From Pelagihabitans pacificus (lineage in GTDB: Bacteria; Bacteroidota; Bacteroidia; Flavobacteriales; Flavobacteriaceae): a stretch of DNA of 64,000 nt. The stretch covers positions 372,001 to 436,000 of the forward strand of contig NZ_VIKU02000001.1 of assembly GCF_009371985.2 (NCBI RefSeq), given 5' to 3'. The notes below the pieces were generated by a model. It saw only the letters and a list, made by a program, of their open reading frames with translations. It was not told where the DNA came from and ran no database searches. A program made the position numbers and the translations under genes. Positions 8,720 through 17,821 of this stretch are shown here, one piece after another (within the stretch, counting starts at the first letter, position 1; the number at the start of each line of letters is the position of its first letter).

Positions 8720-10923
8720 GAACCCCCGACGACATACGAAAATGCGTAGTTTGTCTTAATGACGGCAGTGGAGTACTTTTTCAACCTGAAAATGACCAGA
8801 CCTATATCCTTACCGCAGACCATGTTTTCTACCAAAGAAATCACGGGAATAAAGTATTGCTGCCGAAGGTGAGCATTCGTTATTTTGATGAAATCAAAAA
8901 TCGTTACAAGGAAATTGAATCGGAAATTGAACTTCAAAAAGGTGAAAATTATTTTCCATCAGAGGACTCAGACATCGCCATTTTAGTTATAAAACGTTTA
9001 CCAATTGTAGAAGACTGGATTAGACCGGTCAAAAAGGTGGAGGAAAATAGCGACTGTATTCTTGGGGGAATTCCAGGTCTTAGAAGAAATGCATTTCCCG
9101 ACGATCATACAAAGTGGTATGTGAACCATCAACCTATTGATTTCGATTTGGGTGGTGTAAAGAGGTCGGGGCAAATGCTCGATGCCATAAACAGAAAAAA
9201 CATTACCATTGACGAACTTCGCGGCATGTCGGGAGGAGGTATTTTCCAGCTATCCGGTAGTAAAATCTCACTTCTTGGGATACAAAATCAAGGGCCATTG
9301 GACAATGAGCACCAAGGTCGTTTCCTTTTTACTCCACTGCACGCATTTGAAAAGATAGTGAAACACTATCATAATAAATTACTCCCGATATTCCACAGCG
9401 AAACTCCCAGAGCTACTGTTTCATTTGATATAACAGCCTTGCAAAAAGTTGGTGACATCCAAAAACACGTGGTCGAAATACTAGAGTCGACCGAAAGAGT
9501 GGTGGTCGATTACAATAACGATTTTTCAGTATTTCGGGCCTGTAACGAAGTATTGTACAAAACTTCCTATAAGCAAATCGATATGGAAGAAACGGTCAAC
9601 GCCATCGGTGAGTCCCTGTTTGAGTTGCTTCATTCACAAGAAGGAGAACTAGAGAGAGATCGAATGAAACAATTTCGGCAAGCTTTGACCAAAAGATGGG
9701 ATATTAGGATAGAGTTGGTCAGTAAATATCAACAGGGTAGGTTCAACTATTCGGCTATTCCGTGGGAATTTTTGAGATGTCCCGAAAGCTTGGCCGATGA
9801 CTACGGAAAACCGGGAAACATTGCTAAGTACAACTTAATCGTCAGAAGATTTCGGGATGATACCAGAAAAGAGTTGACGAAGCTCGACGCCAGGGAAACC
9901 CAGCTTAACAGTTTACAAGTTTGGTTTGTCGTCGCCGATGATTCGATGTCGGCCATAGGCAAGAAGCTGGAAGGTTTGGAAACCAAAGAAACCTTGCTTG
10001 CCGTTAAATCTAAAAGCCTAAGAGTTCGTGAAATTATGGACGAAAGGGAATTGCCGCATATTATTCATATCATCGGCGACTTGAACCGTGAAGACAGGGA
10101 AGACATTATTCAATTTGTCGGAAAGCATCCAAATAGATCGAACAATCAAACTTTTGTATTGATTCAACAATCCACTTCGGGGGCAAACGAATATGAAACT
10201 TTTGACTACAACGCCAAATTATTTCTAGAAGCGTGGAGGCGTCCCTTTGCATCGGTAATCTCACTACCCTTCAACCTTGAAATCGATGAAAAGGTGTATG
10301 CAATTTTTAAACATTTCTATACTGATTTAGCGGAAGGAATCAACCTTGGAAAATCGTTCTTACCCCTTTCCAGAAGATTGGGAAACCACAATCCAATCAG
10401 TCGCCCCTTGATATATTTAAATTTTGACTGTGATTTCTCCTTCTCCAAAAAAGTCGAAAGAACTGAACCTGCAATGGGAGGTTCGTTCGGTAAAGTCAAT
10501 GAAGAAACCCCAACCATTGGTATTCAAAAGACCGAGATTCCATCAAAGCCAAAAAAGATAGGAGAGAACACTGCGGCCAATGAGAATGCGTTGCCTCATG
10601 TGGTCGATTTTAAAAAGTTGGGCAAACTGGCCGAACAGCTGGAAGAGTGGGGAAAAAAACCTACCAAGGACGTCTATGAGGATATCCTTGTATCCTATAA
10701 CAATTTCAAGGAAAACAACTTTCCCTGGGAAAACATGATAATTTTTTGCAACCCCTATAAAGATAGTGCGGCCATCACAACGGTAAATGTACTTGGTACC
10801 GATTTGGAACCCATGGCTTATGATATTTTGACCAAATTCTTCGAATTGGGAAACGAAGAAATTGAACAGCTCTTGGATAAATACAAAAAGCAGCGATCTG
10901 ATATGTGGATCTACCCAAAATAA
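8716..10923 (+). CDS. Trypsin-like serine protease fused to degenerate CHAT domain (conflict operon gene 2)
   Basis: A 735-residue intracellular fusion. Residues 10-225 form a trypsin-like protease with an intact triad: His36 (TADHV), Asp86 (SDIAIL) and Ser172 (GMSGGG). Residues about 240-590 resemble a CHAT (caspase-like) domain: the IPWEFL landmark near 348, HIIHII at 448-453 around the usual catalytic His, and an FY..LAEGINLG-like closing helix. Where CHAT proteases carry Cys, this protein reads FVLIQQS (480-486), so the caspase-like site appears dead. A linker and a helical tail of about 100 residues follow. The next gene overlaps by 19 bp if its GTG is used. Likely a sensor/protease pairing; targets unknown. 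Confidence 0.78.
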   Translation: MRTPDDIRKCVVCLNDGSGVLFQPENDQTYILTADHVFYQRNHGNKVLLPKVSIRYFDEIKNRYKEIESEIELQKGENYFPSEDSDIAILVIKRLPIVEDWIRPVKKVEENSDCILGGIPGLRRNAFPDDHTKWYVNHQPIDFDLGGVKRSGQMLDAINRKNITIDELRGMSGGGIFQLSGSKISLLGIQNQGPLDNEHQGRFLFTPLHAFEKIVKHYHNKLLPIFHSETPRATVSFDITALQKVGDIQKHVVEILESTERVVVDYNNDFSVFRACNEVLYKTSYKQIDMEETVNAIGESLFELLHSQEGELERDRMKQFRQALTKRWDIRIELVSKYQQGRFNYSAIPWEFLRCPESLADDYGKPGNIAKYNLIVRRFRDDTRKELTKLDARETQLNSLQVWFVVADDSMSAIGKKLEGLETKETLLAVKSKSLRVREIMDERELPHIIHIIGDLNREDREDIIQFVGKHPNRSNNQTFVLIQQSTSGANEYETFDYNAKLFLEAWRRPFASVISLPFNLEIDEKVYAIFKHFYTDLAEGINLGKSFLPLSRRLGNHNPISRPLIYLNFDCDFSFSKKVERTEPAMGGSFGKVNEETPTIGIQKTEIPSKPKKIGENTAANENALPHVVDFKKLGKLAEQLEEWGKKPTKDVYEDILVSYNNFKENNFPWENMIIFCNPYKDSAAITTVNVLGTDLEPMAYDILTKFFELGNEEIEQLLDKYKKQRSDMWIYPK

Positions 10924-10931
10924 AATTTCAG

Positions 10932-13900
10932 ATGGACCACTTGAGAAGTAAATACGGCCCGGCTAAATCCCTAAGATGGAATTATTTCCAGCTTGCACGA
11001 TCTTACGTACAAAATAATCAGTTCGAAAATGCGATCAAAACTTTTCGGAAAGCCTCGGAACAGCAAGGAAGTGTCCCCTTTGGCTGGGAAATCGCTTATT
11101 CCTTGGGCCAGTGCTACGAAAATCAAAAACGGCCTGTCGAGGCGGTCATGTCTTATATAAAGGGAATTATCAGTATCAAGGGAGTTCAATCTTCACAGCA
11201 AAATCTCTCTATGCTTTTGGATCAGCTAAGCCATGTCATTGAAAACGACCATGCGGGAAAACTCCCTGCCAGTAAGGACAACTTTAAGCAAAAGCGGTTT
11301 ACTGGTTTGGGTAGGGACGAAGAAATGATTTTGGAGCCCCTATTGCATGTTTTTCATGGAAAGGTATTTCTTTCCAACAACGATTTGACCGCCGCGGAAA
11401 AACACTTCAATTCACTATCAAAAGATGCTCCCATCGAATTTCAAATCGAGGCTCTTCATGGATTGGGTGAAATCCACTATAAAAATAAAAATTTCCGACT
11501 TGCCAAAGAAAAACTGGAAGCCGCCATCGCTGCTGATAAAGAAAACCATTTTAAGCCAAAAATTTCCCTTCTCTATATCAGGACATTAATAGCGACGGAA
11601 GAACACCTTTTGGCAAGAAACAAATTAAAGGATTACAGGTTGAAATGGGAGACGGGAGGCGCATCCCCCACATCCGATGAAATTACTCAGATTGCCTCTT
11701 GTTATTTAATGTATAGCCTATGGAACGACGCCCTCTTCTTCGTTCAACAACTCAAAGCGAAGGATACAAGCGAATTCTCATATAGCGTTAAAATTGAAAG
11801 TTATTTGGCCCTTCACAGGTATTCGCTCGCCTTTGAAGAATTGCAGGATGCCACGGAGGCGTATCCATCAAGTCATCACCTTTTATTCCTTAAAATCCAG
11901 GCATACGTCGAAGGTCAGCTTAATATCATAGCAGGAAGTCAATTGTTTCTTGAAAATTACGCTTCGGAAGAAAGTGAAGAAAATATTCAAAAGAGACTTC
12001 AACTAATCAAAAAAAGACGGCCAGAGGATCAAAATGCCCGCTACTTCGTAGCTTTTATTTATGTACTGATGGGCAAAGAAGAAACGGTTTTTGAGCAGTA
12101 TCTGGAGCAGGTTAGAAAAGAGGGAATACTTGATGACGTCGATAGTAATGCTCCTAGTACCTATCCAGAAAAGGCAATCCATGTGCTTGACGGCTATTCC
12201 CTGGAATTCAACGGAAAAAAAGAAGAAGCCGCAAACCAATTTTACGAGGCAGGTAAAAAATGCTATTGGGAAGGAAAATATGAGCATGCCGTCTTTTATA
12301 TTGAGAAGGCCATTGAACTTGACCCTTCCCACAACCCGATGTACTGGCATTTGGCCGATTCCTATAAGCTGTTGAGCACGATTAACGAGCCACCTTACAA
12401 CGATCCCTATTATGTAGGCCTTGCTTATCGCGTTTGGTCTAGCCAACCTCAGGGGTTTGTCATTGAAAAAAAGGAACAGTATTGGGGCTATCTTGTGGGT
12501 AGTAGGATACACGATCTGGGATTCTACTTTGAGGAAACACTATTTCTACAGAATACATGGCTATCAATACTATACGCCGAGCGCGCCATCATTTATGAAA
12601 AAAATAAAGCCACCGTATGGACCGATCTCGGAAAATGTTATAACAACATCGGTTTATATCATAATAGCTTTGAGGCATTGACGAAGGCAATGGAATATGA
12701 CCCCGAGGATATAGTTAATATCGATGAATATACCAAGGTACTTTTAAATTTGTACCGCTTCCAAGAGGCTGAAAAATATATTTCACGCCTTGAGGATAAG
12801 ACAAAATATCCCTACTTGGCATGGAAAGGATTCATAGCATACATAAAGGGTGATTATCACAAAGCATTACACTTCTTTAATGAATATTTGAAAGACACAC
12901 CACTTGACGTGTGGTCGCATGGCATAAAAATGGAATGTTTCTGGTTGCTCCAGGATTTCGGGGAAGCCAAAAATTGTGCCGCTCAAATCTTGGAACTTTC
13001 CAAGAATAAAAATATCCAGCGCCAAGAATATACCTATGCCATGGCCGCCTTTATCACTGGAGAAACAAAAAAGGCCATAGCCATAGCCGCCGATGCCGTT
13101 ACAAAGTCTGGTGATCCCTACTATTTGGATAGTCACCTTTTACTATTCTACTTATACGATAACGAACTATCCAATGCAACGGATCAATTTGAACATCACT
13201 TGCGAGTAGAGAAAAGACCGGAAGCCCTTGAATTGACCATACAAAAATTGGGGCACTTGAAACAGTTTGCGAAAGCTGGTAAGCTACCCCATGAAAAGGA
13301 ATTGGCGGCAATCATCGGAAATACCGAAACCGGCTGGATCAAAAGGCTTCGCGACCAAATAAAAAGCAATGCCCTGGAAACCTACGAGTCGGTCGAGGAG
13401 CTAAAAAATATCTTGGAGCAAAATAAATACCATCCAGGCAGCGTGCAATGGCTCACCATAAAGGCTGGCTTGGCCAGACGGTCGTGGGAAAACGGGGAAT
13501 ATGCACATGCCTCGAAGTACTACCATGAATTGATAGGGTTCATGAAAGATTTTCCCGATGCAAAATTTGCCCTTGAGGAAATTCGGAAAGAAATAATCGA
13601 GGTAACCAAGGAAAGACTCAAAAAATCGGAATACGATACGGTTCTCATGGAACTTAAAGACGGTTTTGTAGAAGGACCGGAAGCAAGCGCACTTCTACTA
13701 TTAGCGTATCTAGGGGTCAATCAACGAAAGCAGGCAAAGGCCCTTCTCATGCTGCATTTGAAGGAATCAAAGCAGCACGATAAAACGTTGGCCGACGATG
13801 GGTTTATAGCATCCCTTTTAGAGAGTATACCCAGCAATCGCTTATTTTGGAAATTAGATGATTTGATGAATGCTTGTCTCCAAGATGTCGACGATCAGGA

Positions 13901-14975
13901 CATCACCCATCTCATCAAGAGCATTCAGGATCTACTAAACACCTATTGGATAAAGCGTCTAGGCGACGGACAAACTTCCAACTACTTCCTCGCCGTAACA
14001 CCGATCGCCATCGAAATTGGGACTGACATGGTCCCGGAGGGTGAAGAATTGGAGTGGCCCGTCTTCAAAGAATTCATACCGAACCTACGGGACGACTTCC
14101 AGCAGCGATACCACGTACAAATCCCTGGGATTCGTATCAGGGAAAATGACAACAACCTTCCGGACGGTACCTACTACATTTTAATTGATGAGATTCCGAT
14201 CGGTTCCGGGACGGTTCGAAAAAATGAGTTTTTTGTACCATCGGCATCGGAGGAGCTTGAGAAACTGGGACTTACTTATAATGAAATCCAATATCCGTTT
14301 GCCGGGGCATGGGTCGCTAGGAGCAACGAATCCTCGCTGAAAGAGCATAATATCATATATTGGGACGATCCCTTTAAATATATCATCGCTCATCTCGACC
14401 TAGCGCTTGCCCAAAGATTGGATTTCTTTTATGATGTGAATTACACCTATGATTATTTGAATGGTTTTGAAGCCTTTGACCCAGACGTAAGAACCCTTGC
14501 TGACGAGATAAAGAGTGATAACCAACTTTTGCTACTATTTGATCAGGTTCTCAGGGGACTATTAAAGGAGCAAGTACCCGCGAACCAGCGTGATGTAATC
14601 ATCCAAAATTTTATGGATACCGATTTACATGTCGACCAGAAGCAACGTATTCAAAAAATAAGATTGAATCTAAAATCAGTTTTGCCCGGAAACCAACCCC
14701 ACCTAAAACGCATCAAACTTCCAAGGTCGGTCGAACAGCAAATTCAGGATGAATTGAAAAAGGACGAGAACAAAACATTTTTGGGAATGGAGCCGGTTGT
14801 ATGTCAAGAAGTGCTTACAGAAATAAGGGAGGTGATAGCCAACCAACCCTTTCGGAAGATTGTTCTAGAAGTGGAGCGGTCGGAATTGAGACCTTATGTC
14901 AGGGAACTGATAAAACTTGAGTTTGCAGACCTCATGGTGATTGCGAAAGAAGAAATATGGAACGAAACGAAATAA
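10932..14975 (+). CDS. TPR solenoid fused to FlhA/SctV-like (FHIPEP) cytosolic domain (conflict operon gene 3)
   Basis: About 1,347 residues from the ATG at 10932; an in-frame GTG at 10905 would overlap the previous gene by 19 bp. Residues 1 to about 1000 are a long TPR/superhelical solenoid with repeats such as a YEHAVFYIEKAIELDP motif. From about residue 1020 the sequence follows the cytosolic domain of FlhA/SctV export-gate proteins: VTPIAIEIG, IRIRENDNNLPDGTYYI, a WxDP-like segment, LRGLLKEQVP and a closing R..VRELIKLEF block. The eight-TM export-gate half is absent. FHIPEP cytosolic domains form nonameric rings in type III export; here a ring or scaffold role coupled to the protease is inferred. 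No secretion genes are nearby. Confidence 0.75.
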   Translation: MDHLRSKYGPAKSLRWNYFQLARSYVQNNQFENAIKTFRKASEQQGSVPFGWEIAYSLGQCYENQKRPVEAVMSYIKGIISIKGVQSSQQNLSMLLDQLSHVIENDHAGKLPASKDNFKQKRFTGLGRDEEMILEPLLHVFHGKVFLSNNDLTAAEKHFNSLSKDAPIEFQIEALHGLGEIHYKNKNFRLAKEKLEAAIAADKENHFKPKISLLYIRTLIATEEHLLARNKLKDYRLKWETGGASPTSDEITQIASCYLMYSLWNDALFFVQQLKAKDTSEFSYSVKIESYLALHRYSLAFEELQDATEAYPSSHHLLFLKIQAYVEGQLNIIAGSQLFLENYASEESEENIQKRLQLIKKRRPEDQNARYFVAFIYVLMGKEETVFEQYLEQVRKEGILDDVDSNAPSTYPEKAIHVLDGYSLEFNGKKEEAANQFYEAGKKCYWEGKYEHAVFYIEKAIELDPSHNPMYWHLADSYKLLSTINEPPYNDPYYVGLAYRVWSSQPQGFVIEKKEQYWGYLVGSRIHDLGFYFEETLFLQNTWLSILYAERAIIYEKNKATVWTDLGKCYNNIGLYHNSFEALTKAMEYDPEDIVNIDEYTKVLLNLYRFQEAEKYISRLEDKTKYPYLAWKGFIAYIKGDYHKALHFFNEYLKDTPLDVWSHGIKMECFWLLQDFGEAKNCAAQILELSKNKNIQRQEYTYAMAAFITGETKKAIAIAADAVTKSGDPYYLDSHLLLFYLYDNELSNATDQFEHHLRVEKRPEALELTIQKLGHLKQFAKAGKLPHEKELAAIIGNTETGWIKRLRDQIKSNALETYESVEELKNILEQNKYHPGSVQWLTIKAGLARRSWENGEYAHASKYYHELIGFMKDFPDAKFALEEIRKEIIEVTKERLKKSEYDTVLMELKDGFVEGPEASALLLLAYLGVNQRKQAKALLMLHLKESKQHDKTLADDGFIASLLESIPSNRLFWKLDDLMNACLQDVDDQDITHLIKSIQDLLNTYWIKRLGDGQTSNYFLAVTPIAIEIGTDMVPEGEELEWPVFKEFIPNLRDDFQQRYHVQIPGIRIRENDNNLPDGTYYILIDEIPIGSGTVRKNEFFVPSASEELEKLGLTYNEIQYPFAGAWVARSNESSLKEHNIIYWDDPFKYIIAHLDLALAQRLDFFYDVNYTYDYLNGFEAFDPDVRTLADEIKSDNQLLLLFDQVLRGLLKEQVPANQRDVIIQNFMDTDLHVDQKQRIQKIRLNLKSVLPGNQPHLKRIKLPRSVEQQIQDELKKDENKTFLGMEPVVCQEVLTEIREVIANQPFRKIVLEVERSELRPYVRELIKLEFADLMVIAKEEIWNETK

Positions 14976-16345
14976 ATTCCCAAATGCAAATGAACCGGGT
15001 TCAGTTAGATACCACACTATTTCGTACTAAAACGGAATTCAACAACTATTGGGATTCGCTGGAACTAACTGACCATGCCCAAAATGCTGGAACTGAAATC
15101 CATTCCAGCATGATGAGCCTCTTTATGGAAATTCAGCGTCTAGGAATTTCGATCACGGATAAGTCAAATAAGCCATTTGTTTCAAGATTGATCAATGAAT
15201 TCTTCGATGGTAAACTGCCGAATCGGGAAATGCTAAGAGAAGCGTTGATTGCCGAATTGAGTTCGGATTACCTATCCATTTTAATCAATAAGGAATATTT
15301 CAGGGCAATTACCTCAGAAGAATGGGCTTTTGATGATGCAGGGAACTTTGGGCTCATGAGAGACGGTCTTTTTTACGAGCTCGGCCTACGATATCCCAAA
15401 TTCAAGCTTCGATTTACCGATGCTTTGGAAAAAGGACTTTATAAAATACAGGTGAACGATTCGTTGACCGAGGCATTTTCCGGAATCGATGCAAACGAGT
15501 GCTTGGTAAACGATACGGTAGAACGTATAAAACTGTTGCGTATAAACGGTACTCCCACGGTGAATCCTGCAAACGGATCACAATGTGCCATAATTGCCAA
15601 GGAAGATGTTGCCATCGCAAAACAGGCCGGACTCTCCACTTGGGACCCTATGGGTTATCTAACACTTTGTTTTAGTAGTGTTCTCAGAAACTACGCTGCC
15701 TGTTTCGTAAATAATAAACTCGTTCATGACGAGCTCGACAGACTCTCCAGCGCATGGCCAAAATTGGTGGAGGTGTTGAAAAACAAATATCCCATTGCAA
15801 TAATTACCAAAACCCTAAGACTTCTTCTTTCCGAAGAAGTATCGATACGAAACCTGCGTTTGATCTGCATGTCGATGTTGGATATGGACTATATCAAGAC
15901 CGATCCCAAAAAATATATCATCCTGGATGACCGACTCCCTGTATTGCCTCCCGTTGCGAAAAATGTACAAATAACACCTCAATTCCTGGCCGAATATGTC
16001 CGAAGTACAATGAAAGACTACCTAACCCATAAATATTCAAGAGGTGGAAATACCTTAGTAGTATACTTATTAGACCCAGCAATTGAGGAAATGGTAGAAA
16101 CGAGTATTACAGAAAACCAACGGTTATCGGTAGCCGATCAAGACAAACTGGTCAAAGCCCTAGAGTTGGAACTTGGAAACCTCTCTCCTACTGCTCAAAA
16201 TCCGGTCCTTTTGACCTACACCGCCATTCGTTCCACCCTTAAGGAGCTCTTGCGGCAACGTTTTCCAAGACTGGCGGTAGTCGCCTACAACGAACTGGCT
16301 CCCACTATAAACATTCAACCGATTGCACGAATTTCTATGAAATAA
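14957..16345 (+). CDS. Stand-alone FHIPEP (FlhA/SctV cytosolic-domain-like) protein (conflict operon gene 4)
   Basis: A 462-residue soluble protein starting 19 bp inside the previous gene. The first 115 residues are helical and unrecognised. The rest matches the FlhA/SctV cytosolic domain in order: GLRYPKFKLRF, NPANGSQCAIIAKEDV, a GLSTWDPMGYL segment, LRLLLSEEVSIRNLRLI near residues 285-301, a VVYLLDPAIEE strand, and NPVLLTYTAIRSTLKELL...FPRLAVVAYNEL at the end. It conserves these landmarks better than the TPR fusion. No membrane segment is present. The two adjacent FHIPEP proteins may co-assemble; that is inference. It ends the operon and faces a convergent pair. Confidence 0.78.
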   Translation: MERNEINSQMQMNRVQLDTTLFRTKTEFNNYWDSLELTDHAQNAGTEIHSSMMSLFMEIQRLGISITDKSNKPFVSRLINEFFDGKLPNREMLREALIAELSSDYLSILINKEYFRAITSEEWAFDDAGNFGLMRDGLFYELGLRYPKFKLRFTDALEKGLYKIQVNDSLTEAFSGIDANECLVNDTVERIKLLRINGTPTVNPANGSQCAIIAKEDVAIAKQAGLSTWDPMGYLTLCFSSVLRNYAACFVNNKLVHDELDRLSSAWPKLVEVLKNKYPIAIITKTLRLLLSEEVSIRNLRLICMSMLDMDYIKTDPKKYIILDDRLPVLPPVAKNVQITPQFLAEYVRSTMKDYLTHKYSRGGNTLVVYLLDPAIEEMVETSITENQRLSVADQDKLVKALELELGNLSPTAQNPVLLTYTAIRSTLKELLRQRFPRLAVVAYNELAPTINIQPIARISMK

Positions 16346-16459
16346 ATACAATTCGAAGGCCCGCTCGTATTGTTTTTTCCATGATGACCAAAGGGATAAC
16401 AAATTTATTGTATTTCAATTTCTATAGCCACCGGATGCTTTAAACGAAATAACCCCTTT

Positions 16460-17821
16460 TTAATCCTTGATGGTATATTCAACGAATAAAGGATCAACTT
16501 TTAAGCTGCGTGCTTTCCAATTGTTCTTCTTGCGCTGCACCTTGCCCTCATCCATCCGTGCGATGCGACCTTTGGTTTTTTTGTCCAACGCTTTGTACAG
16601 ATTTTTAGCCGGCATTCTCCAAGGATTTTTTTTGGTCAGATTGGGGTCCTTTTTATTGACGGGGATAAAGGCGACCAAATCTTCATGGGTCATGCGATCC
16701 AGGGCTTTTTTCGAGGTAGCGTTATGGCTACCATGATGGCCCACTTTGTAGAACACCGTATTTCTTAAGAGGGTATCCATATCCAACGGATGATCTCCCT
16801 TCCAATCAATGGCGTCCCAAGACCGCCAATTTCCTGCCTGCGCATCACCTACAAATAGCAATACCTTTTTTAACTTCACGAGTTCAAAAGCCAAAACCAG
16901 ACTCGTATTATTGGTATAGGAATTTAGGTGGAGCGCAAATCGTTTGGCAATGCTGAGCCAATCAAGATCAATATTCCGCCAGGATTCTTTATTGTAATCC
17001 TTCCATTGGGCGAGCGTATCCTTCGACCAGTTTTTTTTATTCGAAAGCTTTTCCTTGAATTTATCATTGAATGGAAAATTCGGGTCGGCCCGTTGATCGC
17101 TCAGCGCATTGTTCAATTCATCGATCGAAAATAGGATCGAACTCAAATGCCGGTCATAGGACTCTCCCTTTCTGGGGTTTGTAGACCGTATATCCTTATA
17201 GTTACGGGGTGGCCCGAGCACATGGATTCGTACCAAGTCCTCTGACATATTCGGTACCTTCACAATTTGCCCCGGGCGCAAATATTGAACCGGTCGGGTA
17301 CCGACCTCCTTTAAAAATTGCGTCGCTTTTCCCGTAAAGGAGTGGTCGATTTCGAAACTTCTTTCATCCACTACCTCATCCAAAGCCATCCGTATGGGGG
17401 CCAACTCCTTTCTTCTGTCCGATTTTAATCTTCCCCGAATACTTTGTAGTCGTCGAGTTACCTTATTGTGCTGCTCTCCGATATCGAGGGCCAGGGCATC
17501 GTTTTCATCATCGAGCCAAGATAGGAATACCTGTTCTACCCCGATACTTTCAAAATCTTTTCGCGCATGTTGAAAGCCCGACATATGGTCGTTATGCTGA
17601 TGCGTCGCCACGATTAAATCGATGCCTTTTGGTCCCACTATTTTTCGAATATCCCTTGTTATCTCCTTGAATTTTTTGGAGGAAGCATTTGAATTCCGAA
17701 ACGACCCACAATCTATTAAAACATGACTTTCACTTGTAGTATCATTAAAAGACAAAAGAAAACAATCACCCAGTTCATGTAGGCGATACATGCGAATCTT
17801 GGTGGTCAAAGCATTATTCAT
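16460..17821 (-). CDS. Second metallo-beta-lactamase-fold protein
   Basis: A 453-residue soluble MBL protein with the canonical motif T-H74-x-H76-x-D78-H79, a GDAQAGNW block and VGHHGSHNAT near the C-terminal half, again ComEC/Rec2-like. It differs from the plus-strand MBL protein in length and in having the full HxHxDH set. Its start overlaps the end of the upstream metallopeptidase gene by 8 bp, so the two are translated together. The C-terminal 60 residues are very basic. Substrate unknown. The convergent orientation to the FHIPEP operon, only 114 bp away, suggests one accessory island. Confidence 0.8.
   Translation of the reverse strand: MNNALTTKIRMYRLHELGDCFLLSFNDTTSESHVLIDCGSFRNSNASSKKFKEITRDIRKIVGPKGIDLIVATHQHNDHMSGFQHARKDFESIGVEQVFLSWLDDENDALALDIGEQHNKVTRRLQSIRGRLKSDRRKELAPIRMALDEVVDERSFEIDHSFTGKATQFLKEVGTRPVQYLRPGQIVKVPNMSEDLVRIHVLGPPRNYKDIRSTNPRKGESYDRHLSSILFSIDELNNALSDQRADPNFPFNDKFKEKLSNKKNWSKDTLAQWKDYNKESWRNIDLDWLSIAKRFALHLNSYTNNTSLVLAFELVKLKKVLLFVGDAQAGNWRSWDAIDWKGDHPLDMDTLLRNTVFYKVGHHGSHNATSKKALDRMTHEDLVAFIPVNKKDPNLTKKNPWRMPAKNLYKALDKKTKGRIARMDEGKVQRKKNNWKARSLKVDPLFVEYTIKD

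Noticed and set aside
10932-16345. A type III secretion or flagellar locus
   Set aside because: Only the cytosolic FHIPEP domain is present, twice; there is no membrane export gate, ATPase, ring or filament gene in the window.
16346-16459. Terminator between the convergent FHIPEP and MBL genes
   Set aside because: Only weak five-base arms with a T run can be drawn; not strong enough to list.
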